A stretch of DNA of 64,000 nt, taken from contig WLWQ01000003.1 in assembly GCA_012103535.1 (NCBI GenBank), forward strand, positions 124,001 to 188,000, written 5' to 3'. This stretch comes from Pseudomonadales bacterium (GTDB lineage: Bacteria > Pseudomonadota > Gammaproteobacteria > Pseudomonadales > Pseudohongiellaceae). The translations under genes and the position numbers were made by a program. The notes under the pieces are model-generated. The model made no database searches. It saw only the letters and a list, made by a program, of their open reading frames with translations, and had not been told where the DNA came from. Positions 8,860 to 17,691 of this stretch are shown piece after piece; position 1 is the first letter of the stretch; each line of letters starts with the position of its first letter.

Positions 8860-9480
8860 CTATTCTGGAAGCCTGCCTTTTTCCTGGGATCGCTTATAAG
8901 CCGGACGTTCGTTGAGGCTCTCCAGGTAACGTTGACAATTTGGTTTGTAGCGATCGCTGAGACCGAGCCTATCGCCGAATTGCAGCGCATAACCCACAGC
9001 GATATCCGCTATAGTAAAGCAATTCGCCACTAAAAAGTCCTTTCCTTCTAATGCGGCTTCAACGGAACGGATTCGCGAGTGGAACCAAATAGCATAGTCT
9101 TGAGCGACTTGGGGATTGCGGCGTTCTTCCGGTTCCAACTGGGTATAGCGAAGCACGATCGCCAAGGGAAAAGTAAAAGTGGCATCCGATCGAAAAAGCC
9201 AATTCAGGTAGTCACCATAATCCGGTTCGTCTGGTGTCACGCACAAATCTGTGGGACCGTATTTCTCCACCAGGTACTGACAGATACCGGTAGACTCAGT
9301 CATCGCAAGGTCACCATCTAATAGAGTGGGCACCGTGCCAAGTGGATTTATTTCCAGATAACCTTCATATTCGAAACGCGGCGGGAACGGCATCACGGCC
9401 AATTCGTAATCGATACCAAGTTCTTCGAGAGTCCATAATGGTCTTACCGATCGTGCATTGGAACAATGATAAAGTTTCAT
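8860..9480 (-). CDS. glutathione S-transferase family protein
   Basis: 206 residues with the two GST domains: an N-terminal thioredoxin-like glutathione-binding domain (about 1-80, starting MKLYHCSNARS with the conserved NPLGTVPTL and the ESTGICQYL glutathione-binding motif) and an all-helical C-terminal domain. Such enzymes conjugate glutathione to electrophiles or act as isomerases or dehalogenases; the substrate cannot be read from sequence. AAGGAA precedes the ATG. It lies 50 bases downstream of an enoyl-CoA hydratase gene on the same strand and may be co-transcribed. Confidence 0.9.
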   Translation of the reverse strand: MKLYHCSNARSVRPLWTLEELGIDYELAVMPFPPRFEYEGYLEINPLGTVPTLLDGDLAMTESTGICQYLVEKYGPTDLCVTPDEPDYGDYLNWLFRSDATFTFPLAIVLRYTQLEPEERRNPQVAQDYAIWFHSRIRSVEAALEGKDFLVANCFTIADIAVGYALQFGDRLGLSDRYKPNCQRYLESLNERPAYKRSQEKGRLPE

Positions 9481-9530
9481 TTCTAAATTCCTTTTTGTCG
9501 CCGCCTAGTTATTTAACATTTCTATTTAGG

Positions 9531-10310
9531 TTATTTTCCTTTCCAATTCGGTGGCCGCTTTTCCGCAAAGGCTTTTGGACCTTCGATAAAATCTTCACTC
9601 TCGGTCATCACTTTGACTGCTGCATATTCAGTTCGCATGTCCTGCATGGATTCTTCGAGGGAAGCAAAATCCAGGGAACGATAAACCGCATCCTTACTCG
9701 CTCGAATAGAAAGCGGAGAACAAGCCAGGATTTCATCGGCGACTTCTAATGCTCTGTTTAATACTTGCTCATGGGGTACTACTTCATTGACGAATCCCAA
9801 GCGCTCGCCTTCCTCGGCGACAACATGGCGACCTGTCAATATCATTCCCAATGCTCGTTTACTGCCAATAATTCGAGGTAATCTGTTGAGACCACCAGCA
9901 AGTGCTGCCAATCCTACTTTCGGTTCTGGCAAGGCAAACACTGCTTTCTCTGAGGCGATGATTAAATCGCACGCCAATGCGATTTCGAATCCACCGCCCA
10001 TGGCAACACCATTAACCGCCGCTATTACAGGTTTAACTAAATCGAATCGACTGGTAAGACCTGCGAATCCCAAAGGCATAGGAGGACGAACATTGCCCTC
10101 TGCCTGCCAACGTAAATCGTTGCCCGCGCTAAAGGCTCTTCCCTCTCCTGTTATTATTGCTACCCACAACTCGTCATCAGCGGCGTAATCGTCGAACACT
10201 TCCGCGAGTTCAAGATTGGCAGGCGGATGGAGCGCATTGAGACGTTCGGGTCTATTCATGGTCACGATCAGTATGTGATCACGCTTTTCAACTTTACAAA
10301 ATTCAGTCAT
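9531..10310 (-). CDS. enoyl-CoA hydratase/isomerase family protein
   Basis: 259-residue crotonase-fold protein. It has the oxyanion-hole segments EGRAFSAGNDLR and NGVAMGGGFEIALACDLIIAS and the active-site region PEPKVGLAALAGGL. The first catalytic Glu position of classical hydratases appears as Phe-Glu in GGGFEIAL, and the second region reads LPEPKVGL, as in the carnitinyl-CoA/crotonobetainyl-CoA hydratase-like subgroup. It opens toward a GST gene downstream and is divergent from a CaiB/BaiF CoA-transferase, a pairing that suggests a shared CoA-ester substrate. A role as the missing liuC of the leucine cluster is possible but not supported by position. Confidence 0.88.
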   Translation of the reverse strand: MTEFCKVEKRDHILIVTMNRPERLNALHPPANLELAEVFDDYAADDELWVAIITGEGRAFSAGNDLRWQAEGNVRPPMPLGFAGLTSRFDLVKPVIAAVNGVAMGGGFEIALACDLIIASEKAVFALPEPKVGLAALAGGLNRLPRIIGSKRALGMILTGRHVVAEEGERLGFVNEVVPHEQVLNRALEVADEILACSPLSIRASKDAVYRSLDFASLEESMQDMRTEYAAVKVMTESEDFIEGPKAFAEKRPPNWKGK

Positions 10311-10508
10311 TGTTATTCCTTCTAACTTCTATTTTTCATACTGCGTGCGGCGACGAAGATATTGCAATTCCGAAGATCGATTAGCATAGCAGTTCAGACA
10401 GAATTGAACAGATTGAAAGGAATAGTTTTTGTGTGTAATCATCATCTATACTCTGAGTCCTTTTGCAACATACTACTGAATGACAAGTACAACTAATAAT
10501 TAGAATCA

Positions 10509-11714
10509 ATGTCAGAAAACCAATCTCTTCTTACAGGTATAAAAGTTGTTGAGCTAACGACTATGGTCTTTGGGCCAGCAGCCGGCGTTGTCCTCAGTGA
10601 TTTCGGCGCTGATGTCATTAAAGTAGAACCACCCGGTACCGGCGACCTGAATCGTAACTGGCATAAAATTGCGGGATTGCCTATTTCAGAAATGCCCTAC
10701 GCATTTCAGATGACCAACCGTAATAAAAAGAGTGTCGTGCTAGATCTAAAAACAGAAGAAGGTCATGACGCAGTCTGTCGCCTGGCTGCTGAGGCCGATG
10801 TCTTTATTACCAATTACCGACTCGACGCCATCAATCGATTGAAGATCGATTACGACACCATCAAGCAAGTAAATCCGAAGCTCGTTTACGCATTAGCCAC
10901 TGGGTATGGAGAGAGCGGCGCGGAAAAAGACAAGCCCGGTTATGACACAGTTTGTTATTGGACTCGTTCTGGTATTGAAATGCAGCTATTTCCCTACGAA
11001 GGATGGTTAAGCACCTTTCCATTTGGAGCCGGCGATCATCCAAGTGCAATGAGTCTATTTGGCGCAATTATGTCCGGCCTCTATCAACGCCAACAAACAG
11101 GCCAGGGCTGCAAAGTTTCATCTTCTTTGCTAGCCAACGGAGCTTGGGCTAACTCGGTAATGATTCAGGCAGGATTGGCGAATGCCGAGTTTCGTGAAAA
11201 GCGGCCGCGGGATCAGGCTTACAATTTCATTTCATTAAACTACCGAACCAAAGACGAACAACTACTTAAGCTAACGCTCGTCAATTCCGTTCGAGATTGG
11301 TCAGCATTTTCTAATGCTATTAGAAGGCCGAATTTTGTTGAGGATGAAAAGTTTAACACTGCGGAAAAACGGGTTGAAAACATGCCGCTGTTAATTAAGG
11401 AGATTAGTGATGCTTTTGCCGAAGAAGACATGAATTATTGGTTAGCAAGGCTCACCGAATTTGATATCCCACACTCGAAAGTTTTTAGCTACGAAGAAGC
11501 GGCTAATGATCAGCAGAAAGCTGACAATGGTATTGTTGTTCCGTTGGAGCATCCTGAGTATGGCTCGCTTCGAACGGTAAACAGCCCATTTGAAGTGAGT
11601 GGTTTTGAAAAACGAACGCCGACAGCAGCACCCAATCTAGGTGAACATACAGAAGAAGTCCTGCGCGAGCTCGGTTACTCTGAAGAAGAGTTACAAAAAT
11701 ATTTGAATTTCTAA
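10509..11714 (+). CDS. CaiB/BaiF CoA-transferase family protein
   Basis: 401 residues, full length for class III CoA-transferases, which move CoA between carboxylic acids through an aspartyl-CoA intermediate. The N-terminal signature LLTGIKVVELTTMVFGPAAGVVLSDFGADVIKVE-type start (here summarised; residues 8-42) and NRNKKSVVLDLK are present. The likely catalytic Asp is in KPGYDTVCYW, about residue 145. No strong Shine-Dalgarno is seen before the ATG. It is divergent from the enoyl-CoA hydratase gene and ends two bases before the convergent NHL-repeat gene. Substrate unknown. Confidence 0.9.
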   Translation: MSENQSLLTGIKVVELTTMVFGPAAGVVLSDFGADVIKVEPPGTGDLNRNWHKIAGLPISEMPYAFQMTNRNKKSVVLDLKTEEGHDAVCRLAAEADVFITNYRLDAINRLKIDYDTIKQVNPKLVYALATGYGESGAEKDKPGYDTVCYWTRSGIEMQLFPYEGWLSTFPFGAGDHPSAMSLFGAIMSGLYQRQQTGQGCKVSSSLLANGAWANSVMIQAGLANAEFREKRPRDQAYNFISLNYRTKDEQLLKLTLVNSVRDWSAFSNAIRRPNFVEDEKFNTAEKRVENMPLLIKEISDAFAEEDMNYWLARLTEFDIPHSKVFSYEEAANDQQKADNGIVVPLEHPEYGSLRTVNSPFEVSGFEKRTPTAAPNLGEHTEEVLRELGYSEEELQKYLNF

Positions 11715-11715
11715 A

Positions 11716-12786
11716 TTAACGAATTAAAGAATACTTTTGAATTCTTCGTCCTTCCTGCTCGGCAATATAAACATTTCCTCTCGAATCTACGCCAATACCA
11801 TGAGGCAAGGTAAACTGTCCGCGATAGCGGCCTGGCCCATTGCCGAATCGAGATATTACTCTTCCATTGTCGCGATCGAGTACATCGATCATTACACTAT
11901 TCTGATTGATAACGTACATGAAGCGTTGTTCAGCATCTGGTGAAAACGCCAACACTACTGCCGAGCCCCGATTACCACTGGTGCGGCCATCGGTTGGTGA
12001 GAGCGGAGTAAAAGAAACGAAAATGTTTTTAACAAAGTTACCCGCTTGATCGAAAACCTGAATGCGGTCGGCTTGACGATCACAAACATAAACTAATCCA
12101 TCATTAGATAGTCGCAGGCAATGGGGAAGCGGCGTAATGTCTCGATCAGATGCCGTGCGAAACAACGGCCATTGACGCAAAAACTCCCCTTCTTTATTTA
12201 GCACTGCGATTCGCGCATTTCCCCCAGGTAATTCTCCATCGGCTACATAAATATCACCATTGGATTTATCGACATCCACTGCGGCAGGTAGGAAAAATTG
12301 AGCACTTGCTGAATTAAGCGGCTGCCCTTCGCGGCTACCATCAGAAGAGTCAAACTTACCAGTCTCGCCAATTTGCCTGATGAGTTCGCTACCATCAGCA
12401 GAATATTTCTGTATATAGCCTGTGCCTGCAGGGACGATCCAAATACTGCCATCTGTTTCCACATGACAATCGTGTAAACGGGCCCCGAGTTGATGAGGAT
12501 CACCCCAACCTCTGACTACTGCTCCATCAGGATCGAGTTCGATAATCGGTGGCGCTAAGGTTGAACCATCTAAATCCGCTTCAACCACATTCTGGCGGTT
12601 GAGCAGGAAGACGTGATCACGGGAATCAATACACATGCCACCGATTCCACCGGTTAACCAGTTCTCCCCCATAGGGATCTGGGGCCATTCCAGATCGAGT
12701 TCGAACTGTGGGGTCTGGGCTGAAATTTGGGTGCTTATATATAAAGAAGAAAGAAGTGCGATTAGGAGTAACCGAATTACTTTCAT
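11716..12786 (-). CDS. secreted NHL-repeat beta-propeller protein
   Basis: 356 residues with an N-terminal signal peptide (MKVIRLLLIALLSSLYIS, cleavage near SAQT). The rest is an NHL-type six-bladed propeller: repeated units of the form GxxxDxxGxxYVADxxxxRIxxF can be seen, for example DKSNGDIYVADGE, SNDGLVYVCDRQADRIQVFD and DSRGNVYIAEQEGRRIQKY. Relatives are often annotated as peptidylglycine-amidating-lyase-like, but the fold alone does not establish enzymatic activity. It is probably periplasmic or extracellular and may bind a ligand or protein. No operon partner is visible. Confidence 0.85.
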   Translation of the reverse strand: MKVIRLLLIALLSSLYISTQISAQTPQFELDLEWPQIPMGENWLTGGIGGMCIDSRDHVFLLNRQNVVEADLDGSTLAPPIIELDPDGAVVRGWGDPHQLGARLHDCHVETDGSIWIVPAGTGYIQKYSADGSELIRQIGETGKFDSSDGSREGQPLNSASAQFFLPAAVDVDKSNGDIYVADGELPGGNARIAVLNKEGEFLRQWPLFRTASDRDITPLPHCLRLSNDGLVYVCDRQADRIQVFDQAGNFVKNIFVSFTPLSPTDGRTSGNRGSAVVLAFSPDAEQRFMYVINQNSVMIDVLDRDNGRVISRFGNGPGRYRGQFTLPHGIGVDSRGNVYIAEQEGRRIQKYSLIR

Positions 12787-12939
12787 GGGGAATCCTTTGG
12801 CGTTTTTGCGTGCTTTTTATTTTCGAACCACTATACAAATAAAATTGGGCAAAACACAGGGGAAAACAAGGGTAAAAGGCATGGGAGTAGTTCGGAGAGT
12901 AATCTACAATGGTTAATAGACTCACAATGCAGGATCTTT

Positions 12940-14724
12940 ATGCCTGAATACAAAGCTCCAGTCCGCGACATTCAATTTACCCTCTATGATGTTCTCGGTG
13001 CCGAAAAGCATTACACGACAATCGGTGCTGAAGACGCCAGCAGAGATCTAATTGATGCGATAGTTTCTGAAGGTGGCAAGTTCGCCGAAGAAGTGCTTTC
13101 TCCTTTGCATCGAACTGGCGACGAACAAGGCTGCAAATTCGAAAATGGTCAGGTCACTACGCCAGCCGGATTCAAGGAAGCATATCAGCAATATGTAGAA
13201 GGCGGCTGGCCAAGCCTTGCCGGTGAAACAGATTATGGCGGACAGGGACTTCCCGAATCTATCGCAGTGGTTATCAATGAATTGGTGAGTACGGCGAACT
13301 GGGCCTGGGGTATGTATCCCGGCCTGAGCCACGGCGCCAAATTGACAATTTCAAGTTACGGCACCGAAGAACAAAAGCAAACCTATCTAACAAAACTTAT
13401 TAGTGGAGAATGGACTGGCACTATGTGCCTGACCGAACCCCACTGCGGTACAGACCTAGGATTACTAAAATCCAAAGCCGAGCTAAATGCAGATGCCAGC
13501 TATCAGATTTCCGGCACCAAAATTTTTATTTCCGCCGGTGAGCACGACATGGCGGACAACATTGTCCATATTGTGTTAGCCCGCCTACCTGATGCGCCGG
13601 CTGGTACTCAAGGTATCTCGCTCTTCATTGTGCCCAAGCTCGACCCTACAACTGGTGAACACAACAACGTTAGTTGCGGTTCCATAGAACACAAGATGGG
13701 AATTCACGGCAATGCCACTGCTGTTCTAAATTTCGATGGCGCAAAAGGCTATTTGATTGGTCCGCCAAATGAAGGGCTCAAGTGCATGTTCACCTTCATG
13801 AACTTTGCCCGCTTGGGAACGGCAATGCAGGGAATGGCAGCCGCAGAACAATCTTTTCAAGGTGCACTTCCTTATGCGAAAGACAGGTTGGCAATGCGTT
13901 CACTCGCTGGACCTGTGTTTCCTGAAAAACCAGCTGACCCAATCATTGTCCATCCCGATGTGCGGCGCATGCTATTAACCCAGAAATGTATTAGTGAAGG
14001 TGGCCGGGCACTTATTTATTACTGCGCCCAGCAAGTCGACATCCTGCACAGCAGCGCAACGGAAGAAGAAAAATCCGAAGCAGATGCTTTGCTCGGTGTA
14101 CTAACTCCAATTGCTAAAGCCTTTCTAACTGAAACCGGGTATGAAGCTGCCAATCTAGGTATGCAAGTTTTTGGTGGTCACGGCTATATTGCTGAATGGG
14201 GAATGGAACAGATCGTTCGCGATGCTCGCATTTCCATGCTCTATGAGGGAACAACCGGAATTCAATCATTAGACTTATTAGGAAGAAAAGTTTTAGCAAC
14301 TCGCGGCGAGATGCTGCGCTATTGGACTCGAGTTATACATCGATTCTGTCGCGACAATGAAATTCGCAAAATGTCAGAATTTATTCGACCATTACGTCGC
14401 TATTATCGAGAATGGGGAACGTTCACTCGTAAAGTCGGATTGAAGGCAATGAAGAATCGAGAAGAAGTGGGTGCAGCATCAGTGGACTACATGATGTATT
14501 CCGGCTATGTCACTCTGGCTTACTTTTGGGCGGCAATGGCCGACGCTTCTTATCGTGCCATAGAAGCTGGCGCAGAAGACACTGCTTATTATGAAAGTAA
14601 AATTAAGACCGCACGCTTCTATTACAAACGTATACTGCCCAGAGCAAAGTCACATAAAGAAATAATGTTAAGTGGTGCCAGGAGTTTAATGGAATTAGAT
14701 TCTGAAGATTTTTCCAGCTTATAA
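12940..14724 (+). CDS. acyl-CoA dehydrogenase of the DmdC-like large family
   Basis: 594 residues, the length of the large acyl-CoA dehydrogenases that include 3-methylmercaptopropionyl-CoA dehydrogenase (DmdC). A short N-terminal extension (MPEYKAPVRDIQFTLYDVL) is typical of this group. The FAD domains follow, with MCLTEPHCGTDLG, KMGIHGNATAVL and VFGGHGYIAEWGMEQ; the catalytic Glu is in MLYEGTTGIQ. A C-terminal domain (about 470-594) completes the type. Substrates range from medium-chain acyl-CoAs to DMSP-derived thioesters. No other dmd gene is nearby, so a role in sulfur metabolism is not shown. It is followed after 39 bases by an exported oxidoreductase. Confidence 0.9.
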   Translation: MPEYKAPVRDIQFTLYDVLGAEKHYTTIGAEDASRDLIDAIVSEGGKFAEEVLSPLHRTGDEQGCKFENGQVTTPAGFKEAYQQYVEGGWPSLAGETDYGGQGLPESIAVVINELVSTANWAWGMYPGLSHGAKLTISSYGTEEQKQTYLTKLISGEWTGTMCLTEPHCGTDLGLLKSKAELNADASYQISGTKIFISAGEHDMADNIVHIVLARLPDAPAGTQGISLFIVPKLDPTTGEHNNVSCGSIEHKMGIHGNATAVLNFDGAKGYLIGPPNEGLKCMFTFMNFARLGTAMQGMAAAEQSFQGALPYAKDRLAMRSLAGPVFPEKPADPIIVHPDVRRMLLTQKCISEGGRALIYYCAQQVDILHSSATEEEKSEADALLGVLTPIAKAFLTETGYEAANLGMQVFGGHGYIAEWGMEQIVRDARISMLYEGTTGIQSLDLLGRKVLATRGEMLRYWTRVIHRFCRDNEIRKMSEFIRPLRRYYREWGTFTRKVGLKAMKNREEVGAASVDYMMYSGYVTLAYFWAAMADASYRAIEAGAEDTAYYESKIKTARFYYKRILPRAKSHKEIMLSGARSLMELDSEDFSSL

Positions 14725-14763
14725 CTGAAATTCTTAGTCCAACTATAAAAAGAAGAAAGTCTC

Positions 14764-15774
14764 ATGAAATATCCAAAATATTTAGCAACACTCTTCGGTT
14801 GCCTCTTTTTTTCCTCAATTGCCAGCGTTCAGGCACAAGAGTCAATGCAAGCGGTACAAATGCATGCTTTTGGTGAACCCGAAGTTTTAGAAGTTCATGA
14901 ACTACTAGTTCCCTCTCCCGCCGCTGATGAAATACTGATTCGCGTTCATGCCGCCGCTATTAATCCTGTGGACACTAGTATCCGAGCAGGGCGCGCCACT
15001 GGATTGTCTGGGGCAGCTCTTCCTTATGTTCCTGGCTTTGATGTTAGCGGTGTAGTGACCCGAGTAGGATCAAGCGCCAGTGCATTTAACGTTGGTGATG
15101 AAGTCTTTGCCATGCTGAGTTTACGGCGTGGCGGTGGCTATGCTGAATATGCAATTGTTAAGAATCATGAAGCTGCACTCAAACCAGAAAGCGCATCCCA
15201 TGATGAAGCAGCCTCAATACCCCTGGTCGCTTTAACCGCCTGGCAGGCTTTGTTTGACACTGCCAATCTGCAAGCAGGACAAACTGTTCTAGTTCATGCT
15301 GGCGCTGGTGGTGTTGGATCCGTGGCTGTGCAACTCGCCAAATGGCGAGGTGCCAGAATTATTGCTACTGCTTCTGACTACAATCATGACTTCCTTCGAG
15401 AGATTGGGGTAGATGTTGCGGTTGACTATCGCACTCAGCGTTTTGAAGATTTCGTCGATGAAGTGGACGTAGTGCTCGATCCAATAGGCGGCGATACTCA
15501 AGTGCGATCGATCGCAATTTTGAAAGAAGGAGGCTCTCTAGTTTCCATCGTCGGTCTAACTCCCGAGGGACAAAACACACAAAGAAATGTGAATGTGACT
15601 TCAATCTTAGTGGAGCCGAATGGCGAGCAATTGCAACATATTGCGGACTTGATCGACGAAGGGCACGTACAGCCAATCGTGTCCTATCGATTTCCAATTG
15701 ACGCAGCACCCCAATCCCATGAACAGAGTCAAACCCGTCGTACTCGAGGAAATATTATTTTGAATTTGGATTAG
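14764..15774 (+). CDS. MDR-family NADP-dependent oxidoreductase with an N-terminal signal peptide
   Basis: 336 residues. The catalytic part (from about residue 28) is a medium-chain dehydrogenase/reductase of the quinone oxidoreductase type: MHAFGEPEVLEV, a GroES-like domain with VPGFDVSGVV, and a Rossmann domain with HAGAGGVGSVAVQLAKWRG. The zinc ligands of alcohol dehydrogenases are absent. The first 25 residues (KYLATLFGCLFFSSIASVQAQ) form a convincing export signal, which is odd for a cytoplasmic NADPH-dependent fold. The ATG has a GAAAG element upstream. An internal Met (MQAVQMHAF, near residue 28) could give a cytoplasmic form. Confidence 0.88.
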   Translation: MKYPKYLATLFGCLFFSSIASVQAQESMQAVQMHAFGEPEVLEVHELLVPSPAADEILIRVHAAAINPVDTSIRAGRATGLSGAALPYVPGFDVSGVVTRVGSSASAFNVGDEVFAMLSLRRGGGYAEYAIVKNHEAALKPESASHDEAASIPLVALTAWQALFDTANLQAGQTVLVHAGAGGVGSVAVQLAKWRGARIIATASDYNHDFLREIGVDVAVDYRTQRFEDFVDEVDVVLDPIGGDTQVRSIAILKEGGSLVSIVGLTPEGQNTQRNVNVTSILVEPNGEQLQHIADLIDEGHVQPIVSYRFPIDAAPQSHEQSQTRRTRGNIILNLD

Positions 15775-15910
15775 AGCGCTTTAATAGGGAAAGACCACAT
15801 ATACTGTTTAACAAAGTCACAATTGAGACACTCTGTAACGCTATCAACTCGCATGAACCAGGTAGTTGCTCTAAAATTGTCACGAGAAAGTAGAATATCA
15901 AGGCCGCCGA

Positions 15911-16504
15911 ATGCAATGCCAAGATCATCCTAATGTAGCTGCAATCGAAGATTGCGCACTCTGCAAAAAGCCCATGTGTGGTATGTGTGCAAACTATTTG
16001 GATGACGGGGTTTATTGTGAAAAATGTGTCGCGATCCAAGAGACTGAAAAATTCGTTGAATCACAAACTCAACAACATGAAAAATCAGAATCATCCATTC
16101 AAATTGAGAAGGCAGATTCTGAAGGTAGGTTTGCCAAACCGGAAAAGAAATCTAATGCCAAGAATATTCAAATTGGCATCATTGCTATAAGTTTCGCGGT
16201 AATGGGTTTCCAATTTTACCGCTCTTCAAATGACTCTTTCGTACCTATCGATCCAGAAACTAGAGCCAGAGAATTGGCCATTTCATCTTTTGCCCAATGT
16301 TTGATCTTGTTTAGGGAAATCGGAACTGTTTTGGCGAATGGAGATATGCCGGGTGATTCTATGCGTTGCGATGAATCAGGGGCAGCAAACATTATTGAAG
16401 AAATTAATGGAGACGTGCGAGTGTCTCATCCCCACCCAGACTTTTACGGCTACAGTCAGATCTATGTAAGCCGAAGCAATCCAGAGCCAACTTTAGTAGA
16501 ATAG
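15911..16504 (+). CDS. B-box-like zinc-binding membrane protein, unknown function
   Basis: 197 residues, not recognised as a named family. The first 50 residues hold a compact Cys/His cluster (CQDHPNVAAIEDCALCKKPMCGMCANYL followed by CEKC; summarised as C-x2-H-x10-C-x2-C pairs) like the B-box-type zinc finger seen at the N-terminus of many bacterial membrane proteins. A charged linker follows, then one transmembrane segment (about 97-113, IQIGIIAISFAVMGFQFY). The last 80 residues are predicted outside the cytoplasm and contain two cysteines (AQCLIL and MRCDES). It has no evident operon partner. Confidence 0.75.
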   Translation: MQCQDHPNVAAIEDCALCKKPMCGMCANYLDDGVYCEKCVAIQETEKFVESQTQQHEKSESSIQIEKADSEGRFAKPEKKSNAKNIQIGIIAISFAVMGFQFYRSSNDSFVPIDPETRARELAISSFAQCLILFREIGTVLANGDMPGDSMRCDESGAANIIEEINGDVRVSHPHPDFYGYSQIYVSRSNPEPTLVE

Positions 16505-16592
16505 TTAACAGGTTTTAGTCGTTGAACCGCTTTCTAAATAGACGCTATGATTCTTCTAACAAGTAGTATTGATTATCTAAGCTCATCGACAA

Positions 16593-17069
16593 CTATTCAT
16601 CCAATATATAGGTGTACCTGCCATTAGCTGTTTGGCGAAATGATCCACGACTTAGATCACCATCATCTAGAATAAAATCCAGTTGTTGAATTTCTTCCAC
16701 ATCTGCAGATGCTCGAAAAATCGATATTCCCGCGTAGGGATAATTATTAGGTCCTTCCCAATTCCAGGTACCACCGAGAGCAGTCGTCGCTAGCCATTGT
16801 GTATTACTGATTATAAGGTCACCCTGTGCTTCCGGTGGCAATATGATGTGACTATCATTGGGGAACCGGCCATTCTCGCCATTCCAGCGGTGAAACTCTC
16901 GCCCCCACTGCCCTAACATGAGGCCAGTTTCTACCAGGTTGGCTCTAACCATGTAATTCTGAAAAGTAGGCGCCGCCACTGAAATCAAGACGCCGATAAT
17001 TGCTGAAACCATCAGCAGCTCTATCAGGGTGAATCCTTTTTGCTTAGACTGTGGTCTTACAAATTGCAT
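16593..17069 (-). CDS. type IV pilin-like protein (PilE/GspG-type prepilin)
   Basis: 158 residues. The N-terminus is a class III prepilin signal: a basic leader (QFVRPQSKQKG), then FTLIELLMVSAIIGVLISVA with the mature Phe+1 and Glu+5 required for assembly. The cleavage/N-methylation site for the prepilin peptidase is the Gly before FTLIE. The globular part has few cysteines and ends RYTYILDE, without the disulfide D-loop of typical major pilins, so this may be a minor pilin. No other pilus gene is adjacent. Confidence 0.88.
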   Translation of the reverse strand: MQFVRPQSKQKGFTLIELLMVSAIIGVLISVAAPTFQNYMVRANLVETGLMLGQWGREFHRWNGENGRFPNDSHIILPPEAQGDLIISNTQWLATTALGGTWNWEGPNNYPYAGISIFRASADVEEIQQLDFILDDGDLSRGSFRQTANGRYTYILDE

Positions 17070-17187
17070 GTCAGCGGTTTGTTAAGTTTTTGTTAATCCA
17101 GCTTGAGGGACAATCAGGAAGAAAGCTTAGTCTATATTACCTAGTATAGCGTCTAGTCAGAAAATTCAATTAGAGGAAAGAGTTAAG

Positions 17188-17691
17188 ATGCGGTATTTCA
17201 TCAGTTTTATTCTCTTAGTCAACCTGCATACGTTACAGGCACAGCCCGCCATCTATATGGAAAATATGTTAACTGTGCCACAAGGCGCTGTGTTAGATGC
17301 CGACAATCCAGCGTACTACAATGATATTCAATTCAATAATACCGGTGGCGGCAATTTTCAGTTGGTGACAGCACAAACCGCAAATCTGGTCTCTGTAGAC
17401 ACAGTTGTTATAAACATCATGGAATCTTTTCCGGTACAGGTAAGCTTAACAGTGACTGGAAATAAATCTGTGCCTTGTGTCGAATCGCAAACTCCAGCAA
17501 TCGGCAGACAAGACAATCTTTTTATCGTAGTTTTAGCCGAAACAACACTTGGACCCGCCGAGTCTTGCATTGCCGTACTTGACCCATTTGAAACTACTTT
17601 TAGCCTTGATGTTGTGGGGCTAACTGCAGGCACTTATGCGGTCAGCGTCAACGGCACAGAAGCTGAATTCACATTGGATGTGGACAATTAG
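17188..17691 (+). CDS. secreted Ig-like/beta-sandwich protein, unknown function
   Basis: 167 residues with a signal peptide (MRYFISFILLVNLHTLQAQ). The mature part is rich in Val, Thr and Asn with alternating beta-strand character and two cysteines (VPCVES and ESCIAV) likely to form a disulfide. I do not recognise a family. GAGGAAAG precedes the ATG. The stop overlaps that of the convergent YeeE/YedE gene by four bases. Confidence 0.7.
   Translation: MRYFISFILLVNLHTLQAQPAIYMENMLTVPQGAVLDADNPAYYNDIQFNNTGGGNFQLVTAQTANLVSVDTVVINIMESFPVQVSLTVTGNKSVPCVESQTPAIGRQDNLFIVVLAETTLGPAESCIAVLDPFETTFSLDVVGLTAGTYAVSVNGTEAEFTLDVDN

Noticed and set aside
12940..14724. DMSP demethylation pathway gene dmdC
   Set aside because: Sequence fits the family, but no dmdA, dmdB or dmdD is present; many family members act on ordinary acyl-CoAs.
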